This document shows, one piece after another, positions 6,840 to 16,399 of a stretch of DNA of 64,000 nucleotides (the stretch's first letter is position 1; the number at the start of each line of letters is the position of its first letter). The notes below the pieces were generated by a model. The model was not told where the DNA came from. It was given only the letters and a program-made list of their open reading frames with translations, and made no database searches. Both the position numbers and the translations under genes were made by a program. Source of the stretch: Pseudoxanthomonas sp. YR558 (GTDB taxonomy: Bacteria > Pseudomonadota > Gammaproteobacteria > Xanthomonadales > Xanthomonadaceae); assembly GCF_900116385.1 (NCBI RefSeq), contig NZ_FPCI01000001.1, positions 2,143,501 through 2,207,500 on the forward strand, read 5' to 3'.

Positions 6840-9085
6840 CGGATCGGAACGTCGTACGCGGTCTGGGGGGAGGGTTCGGGCCGGAAGGTGAAGTGCCACC
6901 ATTCCATCGGGTAATTATGGAACCCGTGGCGTGCCATGGTTTCCACCAGGCGCGCACGATTGGCTTTCTGCGTGGGCGACAGATCGGTGTGCGCGGTGTT
7001 CGCACGGGCATCGAAAAAGTCGAATGACGTGCCCATGTCGAGGTCGACGCAAGCGCCGCGCTCGCAGCGGGTGAGCGTGAGGTCCAACGTGGCGCCGCGG
7101 CTATGCCCGGAGGTTTCCGCGATGTAGCCGTCGAGCAGCTTCGCTTTCTCGACGTTCGGGTAGAACGCGGACTTGGTGCGCTGGTCGGAGGTATCGCGTG
7201 CCCAGGCCACGAAATGCTTCACCGACTGCACCGGCCGGTAGCAATCGAAGAGCTTCAGCGACAGGCCCTCGCGCTGCACGTCCGCCTGCACCTTCGCCAG
7301 CGCCTGCGCGACCGGTGCCAGCAACAGGCAGGTGTTGGCCTCGTAACCCGGCACGCGCGCGCCGGTGAAATTGGTCGTGCCCGCATAACGCATATCGAGC
7401 TGCACACCCCGTGCCAGCGATGCGACATCCACCAGCCCTGCCGTGGCCGCATCGGTGGCGCTCGATACCTCGACTTTCACGGCGGGCGCGGTGCCGCACG
7501 CGGCCACCCGGCTGAAGTCGAGGTCCTGATAGTCGTAGCTGAAGTCCGCGTCCGGATCGACATGCGACAGCGTCAACCGGTTCGTGCCGCCCGCCGCGTC
7601 GAAATGCAGCCAGGGCTCGGCATCGACGCTGTCGTCGTCCCAGTCCACCAGCCAACGCGCGCCCACCTGCATCACCGTGCCGGTCAGCATCGGTGAGCGC
7701 TCGGCACTGAAACGGACGCGATCTCCCTGCGCGCACATCGAGACATCGCCGAACCAGGCATCGCGGTAGCGCCCGGTCCACGCTGCCAGCACACCGATGG
7801 GCGCCGGTGTGCGGTGGCGGGTGTCGGGCTTCGGCTTGGCCGCGCGTTCGCCCGCGCGCTCCTCGTCCAGCAACGCGGCATAGTGCGCCACGCTGTGCTT
7901 CTGGTCCGGCAGCGTGATCTGCTTGGTCAGGACCTCGCCCAACGCGGTGCGAGCCGCTTCGCCTTCGCCGTTGATCAGGATCACGATGCCCGTGCGCTGA
8001 TCAGGCAGCAGGATCACCGAGGAATACATGCCCGCCAGCGTGCCGGTGTGCGCCACCTTCCACACACCATCCACGTCCGACAGTCGCCAGCCGTAGCCGT
8101 AAGCCGATACGTGGCTGTTGTCCCAGGTGCGCATGCGCGCGCTCACCAGCATCGGCATGTGCGCGGTCCACACGGCCTTGCGCTGCGCCGACGAGAGCCA
8201 GGCCGGCGTGGCGTCGGGCGACAGCCACATGCCGACCCAGGTCAGCATGTCGTTGAGGCTGCAACGGATACCACCTGCGGCCATCGAGGTGATGTCCGGC
8301 ACCACCTCACCATCTTCGCGGATCACGCGATTGCCGGCTTCCGTGCGCATGTGCGGCTGGGCCACGTTGCCGACCTGCACGCGGTTCCATTCGCCCACCT
8401 GGCAGCGGCGCATGCCCAACGGGGCGAACAGCTCGCGCTTCACCAACGTTTCGTAGGGCGCGCCGCCCGCCGCCGCGGCCACTTCGCCGGCCACCACGTA
8501 CAGCAGATTGTCGTAAGCGTAGTTGGCGCGAAAGCTGTGCGTCGGCTTCAGGTGCTGCAGGCCGGCGATGATATCGGCGCGGGTGAAGCGGTTGGGCTCG
8601 GGCCACAGCATCAGGTCGCCCGCACCGAGGCCGAGGCCGCTGTTGTGGATCAGCAGGTCGCGCACCTGCATCTGCTGCGTGACCCAGGGATCGTGCATGC
8701 GGAACTGCGGCAGGTGCTTCGTGACGGGATCGTCCCAGTTGAGTCTGCCGGCATCGACCAGGCGCGCGAGTACGCCCGCCGTCATCGCCTTGCTGTTGGA
8801 GGCGATCTTGAACAAGGTATCGGCGTCGATTTTCTCGCCATCGCCCGCGACACGCTCGCCGGCCGTCCGCAGGTAGACCACCTGCCCGTCGCGCACCACG
8901 CCGACCGCGAGGCCGGGCAGCTGGTAGCGTTCGAAGGTGGCATCGAAGGCCGCGTCGCGCTCGCTGCGCAACGAGGCGGGTTCCGCGGCGTTGACCGTCG
9001 CGGCGACGGTGAGCATCGCGCATGCCAGCAGGGCGCGCCAACGCCGATGGGCGCGCGCCTTGGGAGTCGATTCAAACCATCGCAC
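6836..9085 (-). CDS. Secreted S12 serine hydrolase fused to VanX-type D-Ala-D-Ala dipeptidase (M15D)
   Basis: A 749-residue exported two-enzyme protein. After a signal peptide (RRWRALLACAMLTVAATVNAAE) comes a beta-lactamase/D-aminopeptidase-like S12 domain. It has SxxK (SNSK, residues 96-99), YxN (YDN, 191-193) and HTG (VAHTGTLAG), followed by a DUF3471-like beta domain. Residues about 560-749 form a VanX-type zinc dipeptidase: SGHSRGATLD (His661 and Asp668 as ligands) and EWWH (catalytic Glu728, zinc His731). The GTG start at 9085 is chosen because AGGAAGG lies 6-7 nt upstream; the ATG 90 nt earlier has none and would spoil the signal peptide. Predicted job: cutting D-Ala-D-Ala-containing murein peptides in the periplasm. 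The S12 specificity is unknown. Confidence 0.88.
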   Translation of the reverse strand: MRWFESTPKARAHRRWRALLACAMLTVAATVNAAEPASLRSERDAAFDATFERYQLPGLAVGVVRDGQVVYLRTAGERVAGDGEKIDADTLFKIASNSKAMTAGVLARLVDAGRLNWDDPVTKHLPQFRMHDPWVTQQMQVRDLLIHNSGLGLGAGDLMLWPEPNRFTRADIIAGLQHLKPTHSFRANYAYDNLLYVVAGEVAAAAGGAPYETLVKRELFAPLGMRRCQVGEWNRVQVGNVAQPHMRTEAGNRVIREDGEVVPDITSMAAGGIRCSLNDMLTWVGMWLSPDATPAWLSSAQRKAVWTAHMPMLVSARMRTWDNSHVSAYGYGWRLSDVDGVWKVAHTGTLAGMYSSVILLPDQRTGIVILINGEGEAARTALGEVLTKQITLPDQKHSVAHYAALLDEERAGERAAKPKPDTRHRTPAPIGVLAAWTGRYRDAWFGDVSMCAQGDRVRFSAERSPMLTGTVMQVGARWLVDWDDDSVDAEPWLHFDAAGGTNRLTLSHVDPDADFSYDYQDLDFSRVAACGTAPAVKVEVSSATDAATAGLVDVASLARGVQLDMRYAGTTNFTGARVPGYEANTCLLLAPVAQALAKVQADVQREGLSLKLFDCYRPVQSVKHFVAWARDTSDQRTKSAFYPNVEKAKLLDGYIAETSGHSRGATLDLTLTRCERGACVDLDMGTSFDFFDARANTAHTDLSPTQKANRARLVETMARHGFHNYPMEWWHFTFRPEPSPQTAYDVPIR

Positions 9086-9136
9086 GCGTATTCCTTCCTG
9101 GCTCTGGCCAACGGGGTTTGCGATGCCCCTCGACGC

Positions 9137-9161
9137 GCACGGGCGGCATCGCCGCCCGTGC
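9137..9161. other. Intercistronic stem-loop (11-bp perfect stem)
   Basis: GCACGGGCGGC, a 3-nt loop, then GCCGCCCGTGC lies between the receptor gene and the S12/VanX gene. There is no T-run on either side, so it is more likely an mRNA 3'-end protector that keeps receptor mRNA abundant relative to the downstream enzymes than a full terminator. Confidence 0.55.
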
Positions 9162-9179
9162 CATGACATCTTCACCCGC

Positions 9180-12092
9180 TCAGCGGAACTTGTATTCCAT
9201 CAGCAGGCTGTAGGCGCGACCACGCGGATCGGCGATGCGGGTTTCCCATGCGGCGCCGGCGGCGAAGTCGTTCTGGTGGGCGGTGAACGGCGGATCTTCG
9301 TTGAACAGGTTCTTGACGCCGAACGTCAACTTCATCCGCTCGATGCCCGAGTACACCAAACTGTAGTTGTAGGTGGTGTAGTTGGAGACGCGCGGGTTCC
9401 AGTTCTCCGGGATGTAGGTGTTGTTGCGCACGCTCACCGGAAGTTCGTCGTTGTAGCCGTCACGGTAGATCTGGCTGAGGTTGTGCGACCAGTCGCCCTT
9501 CTGCCAGGTGAAGGTCAGCGTGTGCTTCCACTTGATCGGCAGGTTGTAGTAGCGGACGTAGTCGCCGACCAGGTTGTCCGTGTAGGGCAGCGTTTCCAGC
9601 GCCTTCGTTTTGAAGGTATTGATATAGCTGCCATTGAGGTTCAGGCGGAAGGTGCCGCCCGCGAGGTCGCCCATCACGTTGCCGTCGATCTCGATGCCGC
9701 GCATCAGGCTGCCGCCGGAGTTGATGTAGCGGCGATCGATAGCCACCACTTCGCCGCTGGGGTCGCGGATCCAGTTGGCCGCGAAGACGTCGTAGTACTG
9801 GATCAGGATGTCGCGGGGCGCGGAACGGATGGTGTTCTCGCGCTCGATCTCCCACCAGTCGACGCTGACGTTGAGCCAGTCCACCGGGGCGAGCACCACA
9901 CCGAAACTCTTCTGCGTGGATTCTTCGGGCTTCAGGTCTTCCTTGCCGCCGAACAGCTCCACCGGGCGGATCGATTCGCAGCCGGCGACCGCCGGGTTGG
10001 CGATGCCACTCGGACACGTGGCGGGATCGGCGAGGTCCAAACCGGTGTACTGCGTCTCGGTCACGCCGTTGAACAGCTGGTTGAACGACGGCACCTTGAA
10101 GCCGGTGCTGTACGCGCCACGCAAAGCAGCGCCCTCGAAGGGCTCGAACTTGAACGATACCTTCGGGTTGGTCGTGCTGCCGAAACCGTCGTACTCGTCG
10201 TAGCGACCCGCCACGGTGATGTCCAGGTTGTCGAGCAACGGCAGATAGACTTCGGCGTACACCGCCTTGATGTCGCGGCTGACGTCATTGAGGATGTTGG
10301 ATTCGTCGAACGGCGCATTGAAGATCGGGCGCTTGTCCACGCGCGAGTCGCCATCGAACTTGAATTCCTCGCGGCGCAGGTCGAAACCGGTGGCCGCAAG
10401 CACTTCACCGCCCGGCAGCGAGAATCCGAGGCTTCCCGAGAACGTCGCGTCCAGGGTGGTCAGGATCGATTCGCCGCCGTACAGCATGACGCCGGCGGCC
10501 GAGGCATCGTTGAGCGCGGACATGGCCGCCGCGGTCTGCTCCTGGCCAGGCATGAGGAACGGATTCAGCAGGCCGCTGCCCAGGACCGTGCGCAGCTGAT
10601 CGGTGTAATGGAAGCCGCTGCCCAAGGTGGATTCGGACTTGCTGGAGGCACGCGACAGGCCGACGTTGTAATCCCACTTGCTGCCCAGCGAACCTTCGAA
10701 CGCAGCGAGGAAGCGGTACGACTTGGTGGTCGTCTCGATCTGGCGCGGACCACAGGCGATGCAGCGCCAGCGGTAGGCGATCGGCGCACCGTAGTTGAGA
10801 TTGCCCGCGCCGAAATAGGCCGCCAGCGAGTTGTAGATCATGTCGTACGTGGCTTGCGTGGTCGCATTGAGCGGATACCACGTGCTGGGGCCCAGCGCCG
10901 TGGTGGCCGTCGAGGTACTCGAGGAGATCTGGTTGGGCTCGAACGTCTTTTCCACGTCCACCTGCGATCCGACCAGCTCCACATAGGCCTGGTGGTTGTC
11001 GCTGATCTTGAAAGTGGCGCGGCCGATGAAGTCGACGCTCTCTTGCGGCTGCTGGATGATCGCGGCGGCCGGATAATCCCAGGCGCAGGCGTAGCGCGAT
11101 GCCGCGCTGCTCCACAGGCGGTGGTCGTAGGGACCCATCATGTCGCCGCCGCTTGCGCACCCCGCGGCACCGGGAAGATCGAGGATGTTGATGGCGGTCT
11201 GGCGCAACGGGTTCGGGCTCGCCGGATCAGCCGGATCGATCTGGCCGTTGCGCAACAGGCTGCTGGCGCCCACACCGGTCGTGCCCAGGCTGAAGACGGT
11301 CGCGAAGGGTGTGCCGCGCGTATCCGGCGACAGGCCGCGGTCGGCCTGGAAGGTATTGGAGAAGTCGCGATCGGTGCCGCGCAGGATCTCGTTCTTCTTG
11401 TAGGTGACCGTTCCGAAGACGTTCCAGCGGTCGTTGTCGAGATCACCCCAGCCGCCCAGCAGGTTGGCGCGGAAGATATTGCCGCCGCCATCCTCGGTCA
11501 CGTCGACGAAGGTCGACGCCTCAAGACCGGTGTAGTCGCTCTTGGTGATGAAGTTGATCACGCCGCCGATGGCGTCGGTGCCGTACACGGCCGAAGCGCC
11601 GTCGCGTAGCACTTCCACGCGGTCCAGCGCGGCGAAGGGAATGGAATTCAGGTCGACCGCGCGGCCCTTGAGGCCGTGCGTCGCGACGCGGCGACCGTTC
11701 AAGAGCACCAGCGTCGCGTCGGCGCCCTGGCCGCGCAGGTTGGCGCCGGACACACCATTGTTGCCGCGCTGCTCCTCGCTGACGATGCCGCCGTTGCTGG
11801 CGAGGTTGTCCGAGCTGTTGCCCGCGATATTGAGGAACATCAGCAGCTGTTCGGCGGACGAGATGCCGAGTTCGTCGATGCGCTCCTTCTGCAGCACCGT
11901 CACCGGCAACTGCGCTTCCACTTCAGTTCGCTTGATGCGCGAACCGGTCACGGTGACGGTATCGAGCGTGCGCGCGCTGCTTCCACTGGCGGGCGCCGAT
12001 TCCTGCGCAAGGCTGACGCCCGGAATGGCCAAGCCGAGCACGATGGCGGCGGCGAGATGGCTCGGCTTGAGCGAGACGGAACGAGCGGGCAT
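9180..12092 (-). CDS. TonB-dependent outer-membrane receptor 1 of the murein-peptide locus
   Basis: A 970-residue TonB-dependent transporter. A signal peptide (SHLAAAIVLGLAIPGVSLAQ) is followed by a TonB-box-like segment (LDTVTVTGSRI), a plug domain (LPVTVLQKERIDELGISSAEQLL, then LRGQGADATLVLLNGRR and VEVLRDGASAVYGTDAIGGVINFIT) and a 22-strand barrel ending in aromatic-rich YSLLMEYKFR. The ATG at 12092 has AGGAG upstream. It is the first gene of the unit receptor - S12/VanX - DadA and is preceded by a 275-nt leader and a promoter shared with the other receptor operon. The substrate is inferred from context to be murein peptides; Xanthomonad receptors of this type also take up sugars and siderophores. 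Confidence 0.9.
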   Translation of the reverse strand: MPARSVSLKPSHLAAAIVLGLAIPGVSLAQESAPASGSSARTLDTVTVTGSRIKRTEVEAQLPVTVLQKERIDELGISSAEQLLMFLNIAGNSSDNLASNGGIVSEEQRGNNGVSGANLRGQGADATLVLLNGRRVATHGLKGRAVDLNSIPFAALDRVEVLRDGASAVYGTDAIGGVINFITKSDYTGLEASTFVDVTEDGGGNIFRANLLGGWGDLDNDRWNVFGTVTYKKNEILRGTDRDFSNTFQADRGLSPDTRGTPFATVFSLGTTGVGASSLLRNGQIDPADPASPNPLRQTAINILDLPGAAGCASGGDMMGPYDHRLWSSAASRYACAWDYPAAAIIQQPQESVDFIGRATFKISDNHQAYVELVGSQVDVEKTFEPNQISSSTSTATTALGPSTWYPLNATTQATYDMIYNSLAAYFGAGNLNYGAPIAYRWRCIACGPRQIETTTKSYRFLAAFEGSLGSKWDYNVGLSRASSKSESTLGSGFHYTDQLRTVLGSGLLNPFLMPGQEQTAAAMSALNDASAAGVMLYGGESILTTLDATFSGSLGFSLPGGEVLAATGFDLRREEFKFDGDSRVDKRPIFNAPFDESNILNDVSRDIKAVYAEVYLPLLDNLDITVAGRYDEYDGFGSTTNPKVSFKFEPFEGAALRGAYSTGFKVPSFNQLFNGVTETQYTGLDLADPATCPSGIANPAVAGCESIRPVELFGGKEDLKPEESTQKSFGVVLAPVDWLNVSVDWWEIERENTIRSAPRDILIQYYDVFAANWIRDPSGEVVAIDRRYINSGGSLMRGIEIDGNVMGDLAGGTFRLNLNGSYINTFKTKALETLPYTDNLVGDYVRYYNLPIKWKHTLTFTWQKGDWSHNLSQIYRDGYNDELPVSVRNNTYIPENWNPRVSNYTTYNYSLVYSGIERMKLTFGVKNLFNEDPPFTAHQNDFAAGAAWETRIADPRGRAYSLLMEYKFR

Positions 12093-12372
12093 GCGGAATC
12101 TCCTGGATGAAAGAACGCGCCGATACGATGGGCTGCGTTGCGCGGCGCATGTCGCTGATCGGGAATTCCCCATGGCGGGGCTGCCTGTCCGGCCTGACCT
12201 CACCGCCGCGTCGCCTGTCCCCGGCGGCTGGATTTCCCCATCCGTGCCAACTGGCGCGCCCCGTTTCCGGCGTGCGCAACGCAGACCACTGCTGACCTCT
12301 GGTTGTTACGCCGGCACCCCGCCGGATACTGCATCGCCGGAGGGAACATCCCGGCGCAAACCCCTGTACATC

Positions 12373-12401
12373 CGTGTAGCACGCGGTGTGCGACGAGTCA
12401 A
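12373..12401 (-). promoter_or_regulatory. Promoter of the receptor 1 operon (-35 TTGACT, 17 nt, -10 TACACG)
   Basis: On the minus strand TTGACT (12401-12396) and TACACG (12378-12373) are separated by exactly 17 nt. The same arrangement, with the same neighbouring palindrome, precedes the transglutaminase-receptor 2 operon at 17948-17976, which is why I trust it. Confidence 0.75.
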
Positions 12402-12410
12402 TAAATTATT
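12400..12410. promoter_or_regulatory. AATAAATTATT operator-like palindrome abutting the -35 box
   Basis: An 11-bp near-perfect inverted repeat overlaps the upstream edge of the -35 element. Its reverse complement, AATAATTTATT, is the plus-strand sequence found at 17975-17985 in front of the second receptor operon. An A/T-rich palindrome is the usual operator form for RpiR-family regulators such as HexR and MurR, and an RpiR gene lies in this locus. The binding assignment is inference. Confidence 0.6.
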
Positions 12411-12446
12411 CCTTGTGTTAGAAGAAACCGACTTGAATATTCGCAC

Positions 12447-13223
12447 TCAAGGCGTTGTCGCCGGGGGATTTTCCGTTGGGGTCATGCGTGTGAGCGCGTG
12501 CAGGATGCGAAGGTCTTCCGCATCCAGCTCCGTGCCTTCGACGCCGCGGAACCGGTGGTGGAACGCGCGCACGGTGTCGCCGCGGTTGTCGATGGCGTAA
12601 CCGATCGCCTGCAGCGCCAGCCAGGGATCGAAACCCGGCGGCGGTTCACCGGCATCGGGGGCGGGCCACAGGCCGAAGCCAGCGTCGTGCAGGCGCTTCC
12701 AGGGAAACAACGGGCCCGGATCGATCTTCCGCGTAGGCGCGAGGTCGGAGTGGCCGATGATCTGCGCCGGCGGGATGCGCAACCGCGTGGTGAGGTCGCG
12801 CAGCAGCACGATCAGGCTGTCGATCTGCGCATCCGGGTACGGGCTCTTGCCGTTGTTGTCGATCTCGATGCCGATGGACGCATTGTTGACGTCGGTGATC
12901 GCGCCCCAGCTGCCGGCGCCCGCATGCCAGGCCCGCTTCGCGTCGCTGACCAGCTGGTAGATTTTCCCGTCCTTGCCGACGAGATAGTGCGAACTGACGC
13001 GACCGCCGCTGTTGCGGCTGCGCAATGTATCGAGGGATTGTTCGACTGAATCCTGCTCGGTGTAGTGCAACACGATGACGACCGGTCGCCGCTCGTCGAA
13101 GTTCTCCGACGGCACCCAGGTGGCGAGCGGATTGCGCGGGCCGGAATGCGCGCACGCGCCGAGCAGCAGGACCAGGGCCGCGAGGGCGAGAAATCGGGAT
13201 GCGAACGATACGGGCTTCGTCAT
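12447..13223 (-). CDS. N-acetylmuramoyl-L-alanine amidase lipoprotein (AmiD/AmpD-type, Amidase_2)
   Basis: This zinc amidase removes the peptide from N-acetylmuramic acid. The 258-residue product begins with a lipoprotein signal (LALAALVLLLGACAHSG, lipobox LGAC). The Amidase_2 domain has the first zinc His in VVIVLHYTEQ, then AWHAGAGSW, NNASIGIEIDN and the AmpD-type closing motif IGHSDLAPTRKIDPGPLFPW. A small C-terminal helical region (DPWLALQAIGYAI) resembles the peptidoglycan-binding tail of E. coli AmiD. The ATG at 13223 has GAGGTG upstream. The lipid anchor places it in the outer or inner membrane facing the periplasm, where it would free murein peptides for the neighbouring receptors and peptidases. 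Confidence 0.92.
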   Translation of the reverse strand: MTKPVSFASRFLALAALVLLLGACAHSGPRNPLATWVPSENFDERRPVVIVLHYTEQDSVEQSLDTLRSRNSGGRVSSHYLVGKDGKIYQLVSDAKRAWHAGAGSWGAITDVNNASIGIEIDNNGKSPYPDAQIDSLIVLLRDLTTRLRIPPAQIIGHSDLAPTRKIDPGPLFPWKRLHDAGFGLWPAPDAGEPPPGFDPWLALQAIGYAIDNRGDTVRAFHHRFRGVEGTELDAEDLRILHALTRMTPTENPPATTP

Positions 13224-13292
13224 GCGGGACACCTCGGAATGCGCGCGGGCATAGCAATAGCACGGATCGCGTCGCGGCACGGCCATGCCACC

Positions 13293-13324
13293 GATAAAGA
13301 AAGGCCTGCCGCGAACGGCAGGCC
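13293..13324 (-). terminator. Rho-independent terminator of receptor 2
   Basis: GGCCTGCC, a 6-nt loop and GGCAGGCC (13303-13324), read on the minus strand, are followed by TTTCTTTAT. It closes the transglutaminase-receptor 2 operon before the amidase gene. Confidence 0.8.
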
Positions 13325-13362
13325 ACGGGAGAAACACATATCCGACCGCATGCACTGTGCGG

Positions 13363-16350
13363 TCAGAAGTTCCACGTCACCACGAGTTGCGTGTAGCGGG
13401 GCGACTGCCACACCGTGCCTTGGCCGAAGTGCGGCATCGCGGTTCCAGGCGTGCTTTCATAGCGGGAGTGCACGTTGACGACCGTCTGTCGATTGAGCAG
13501 GTTGTATACGGAAAGGCGCGCCTTGAGGTCGATGCCTTCAACCGGCAACGTCCAGGTCACGTTGGCGCCCAGATCGTAGACCCATGGCATGCGGCCGAAC
13601 GCACCGCGCTCTGAATACACCAGCTGGCGTGTCGCCCAATTGGAGCAGTTCGCCACGCAGAGCCAACCCGATCCGCCACCACTGAACTCGCCGGGGCCAC
13701 CAGCGGCCCGGTTGTCGTTGGGCCAGACCACACCGTAAGCCGTAATGGGACCACCCGAGCGGGCGGAGAACGTGCTGCCGAAGGACCATTGCTCGCTGAG
13801 CTTGTAGCTGCCCCGCAGCTTGATCTGATGCCGGGAATCGTTGAACAGCACGCCGTAGCGCTCGTTGACGGCCGGGTGATCGTAGTACTGCACCAGGTTG
13901 GTATCGGCATAGCCGGTGTCCGAGTTCACCGGGCCTTCCATGTTGCCTTCGGACTTGGACCAGAGATAGCTGGCGTTGAATGCCCACTTGTCGTCCCACG
14001 CGCGGTCCAACTGGAATTCGACGGCCTTGTAGGTGCGCTTGGGCTTCTTGTAACCCATGATCTCGCCGCTGCCGGACGCGATGTAACCGTCCTGAGAGGA
14101 ATCGAACGTCACCCAGTCGCTGGTGGTGGGGCACCACAAGGTGGTCGTCTCACCGGGATTGATGATGGGCCAGTCGCCCGAGTACCAGGGGCAGCCTTCG
14201 ACATGGTTGATGCGCGCGTCTTCGACCGCCCGCGTCATCCGGCGATAGGTGGCATTGACGCCATAGGACCAGGCCTGGTTGATCGCCTGCTGGAAGCCGA
14301 GAATGAACTCGTCCTGGAACACCATCTTCAGATCTTTCGCGACAGCAGTGCGGAAGTCCTCCGGTGCAGGCACGTTGCTGGAGGTGTTCACCGGACCGAT
14401 CTGCTGGCCAAGGATGGGCAACAGATAGGTTCCGGCGACCGGATGCTCCATCTGGGTCCAACCATCGAGCACGTAGTAGGTGTGTTCATCGGTGCTGCCG
14501 GCGAAGTAGTCCGCCAGCTTGTTGGTCAGGGGCAGATAGTATCGGCCCGCATTGCCGAAGAACTTGGTCGAACCATCGCCCTTCATATCCCAGCTGAAGC
14601 CGACACGCGGAGCGATCATGTCGGAGAAGTCCGCCTTCGCGAACGTCACACCCGATGCGTACTTGTTGTGGAACTTGTCGGCGCGCAAACCGAGGTTCAA
14701 CAACAGGTTGGGCGTTACGCTCCAGTTGTCTTCGATATAGAACGCCTGCGCCTCCGTCGTAACGGGGGTGCCGGTGATGTAACGACGTGCATCGACGATC
14801 GCGGTGGTCCCCGCGGGGATCACCGTACCATTGAGCGCGCCGCCGGCGTTGGCGGACTGCACCTGATAGCTGACGCCGTCATTCGGATAGCGCACCGCGC
14901 TGTTGGAGTCCATCACTTCCTGATCCACGCCGAAGCGCAGCAAGTGATCGCCGAGCGTCCATTCGAAATCGAGGCGCGCGGCCTCGCGCTTGTCCTCGCG
15001 GTCGCTGATGCCGACGTCGGTGGGGTGGCAACCTTCGAATACCGTTTCCGGACCGAACCGCGTGGTGTAGCTTCCCGATCGCGTCACGATGCTGCAGTCC
15101 GGATCCTGATTGCTGCTGTTGGATGCGCTGCGTTCGTTCACACCGTACATCGCTTTGGCCGTGAAGTTGTCGCTGAAATGGCCGGTGTAGGTGAGCGACC
15201 AGTTGTCGCCGCCGGACCCCGAGACGCTGTCGCCCTTCAGCCTGTCCTTCGTACCTGTGTTCCACGTGTACTGGTAGATGTCGGTCGTCGATTCGCTCTT
15301 ATCCGAGAAGGCCAGCAACTCGAGCGAATGGTCGTCGTTGATCCGCCAGTCGAACTTCGCGCCCCAGAAGTCGTTGTCACCCTGAGTGATGAAGGCAGCA
15401 TTGCTGTCATAGTCCTGCGGCTGGCTGTCTCGCTTCTCGTACATCGCGAAGAAGAACAACCTGTCCTGCACGATGGCGCCCGATGCCCAGACGTTCGCCT
15501 TGTAGAAGGCGCTGCTATCGCGACTGGTGCGGTTGCGCTCGTCCAGGGTGCCGTCCCGATGGAAGTGATCTTCCTTCGATGCTTCCCAGGCGGATGGCTC
15601 CAGGGTCACCTCCGCGCCCGCGCGGAACTCGTTGCTACCCGAGCGGGTCACGGCATTGATGACGCCACCCGTGCTGCGGCCGAACTCGGCGGAATACCCA
15701 CCGGTCTTGACCTGAAATTCCTCGTAGAAGCCGAACGGCACCGAAGAGAAGCCCTGGCGACGGTACGGATCGGTGACGTTCAGCCCGTTGATGTACACGG
15801 CGTTTTCCGCGACGGACGAACCCCCGAACGAAAGACCTCCGAACGTGGCGCCCGAGTTGATCACACCAGGCGCCAGCAGCGCGACGGAACTGAGGCTCTG
15901 GTCGACGGGCAGCCTCGAGAGCTCCTGCCTGTTGATATTCGTCGCCGATTCCGTCGAACGTACGTCCACGCGGTTGACCACGCGCGAGCCCACCACTTGC
16001 ACGGCATTGAGGTTCACTACGCCGCCATCGCTGCCGAGGTTGACGGTGGTCGTGCCGCCCAGCGCGACGTTGACGGCGACAGCCTCGCCGACATCTTGCC
16101 CTGCACGCTTGACCTGCAACTGGTAGTCGCCCACCGGCAGCTGGCTGAGGCGGTAGCCGCCGTCGCCGCCGACCGTGACCGAGCGCTGCGCGCCGGTCGC
16201 GGTGTTGGTGATCATGATCTGGTCGCCCGCGCTCGCGCGGCCCGCGACCGCACCGGTCGCGCTCTGCGCCATCGCCAGCGGCGCCATCGACGCCAAGCAG
16301 GCACCGAGCGCCATACCCAGTGCCGCCTTCTTGAATACCTTGCCTCTCAT
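13363..16350 (-). CDS. TonB-dependent receptor 2 with N-terminal carboxypeptidase-like domain (Oar-like)
   Basis: A 995-residue outer-membrane transporter. A signal peptide (MRGKVFKKAALGMALG and on to AMAQ) is followed by a carboxypeptidase-regulatory-like beta-sandwich (TGAVAGRASAGDQIMITNTATG to about residue 110). The plug (SRLPVDQSLSSVALLAPGV, YINGLNVTDPYRRQGFSSVP, AEFGRSTGGVINAVT) and a large barrel ending in YTQLVVTWNF complete it. This architecture is that of Oar-type receptors of Xanthomonadaceae. The ATG at 16350 has AGGAGAGAG upstream. It is the second gene of the operon behind the promoter at 17.95 kb, 49 nt after the transglutaminase gene. The ligand is inferred from context only. 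Confidence 0.9.
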   Translation of the reverse strand: MRGKVFKKAALGMALGACLASMAPLAMAQSATGAVAGRASAGDQIMITNTATGAQRSVTVGGDGGYRLSQLPVGDYQLQVKRAGQDVGEAVAVNVALGGTTTVNLGSDGGVVNLNAVQVVGSRVVNRVDVRSTESATNINRQELSRLPVDQSLSSVALLAPGVINSGATFGGLSFGGSSVAENAVYINGLNVTDPYRRQGFSSVPFGFYEEFQVKTGGYSAEFGRSTGGVINAVTRSGSNEFRAGAEVTLEPSAWEASKEDHFHRDGTLDERNRTSRDSSAFYKANVWASGAIVQDRLFFFAMYEKRDSQPQDYDSNAAFITQGDNDFWGAKFDWRINDDHSLELLAFSDKSESTTDIYQYTWNTGTKDRLKGDSVSGSGGDNWSLTYTGHFSDNFTAKAMYGVNERSASNSSNQDPDCSIVTRSGSYTTRFGPETVFEGCHPTDVGISDREDKREAARLDFEWTLGDHLLRFGVDQEVMDSNSAVRYPNDGVSYQVQSANAGGALNGTVIPAGTTAIVDARRYITGTPVTTEAQAFYIEDNWSVTPNLLLNLGLRADKFHNKYASGVTFAKADFSDMIAPRVGFSWDMKGDGSTKFFGNAGRYYLPLTNKLADYFAGSTDEHTYYVLDGWTQMEHPVAGTYLLPILGQQIGPVNTSSNVPAPEDFRTAVAKDLKMVFQDEFILGFQQAINQAWSYGVNATYRRMTRAVEDARINHVEGCPWYSGDWPIINPGETTTLWCPTTSDWVTFDSSQDGYIASGSGEIMGYKKPKRTYKAVEFQLDRAWDDKWAFNASYLWSKSEGNMEGPVNSDTGYADTNLVQYYDHPAVNERYGVLFNDSRHQIKLRGSYKLSEQWSFGSTFSARSGGPITAYGVVWPNDNRAAGGPGEFSGGGSGWLCVANCSNWATRQLVYSERGAFGRMPWVYDLGANVTWTLPVEGIDLKARLSVYNLLNRQTVVNVHSRYESTPGTAMPHFGQGTVWQSPRYTQLVVTWNF

Positions 16351-16399
16351 CCCCGCTCTCTCCTGCTAAAGATGTTGGTTGAATCGTGTGGTGGTGAAA

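Larger units (their letters stand above)
12093..12446. other. 354-nt leader and promoter region of receptor 1
   Basis: This non-coding stretch contains the shared promoter/operator at 12373-12410 and, from its predicted start near 12367, a long 5' leader of about 275 nt. I see no riboswitch I can name, but the leader is long enough for one. Confidence 0.6.

Noticed and set aside
8937..11609. 890-codon plus-strand open frame opposite the receptor and S12/VanX genes
   Set aside because: Same type of GC-driven antisense frame; crosses two genuine genes and an intergenic hairpin.
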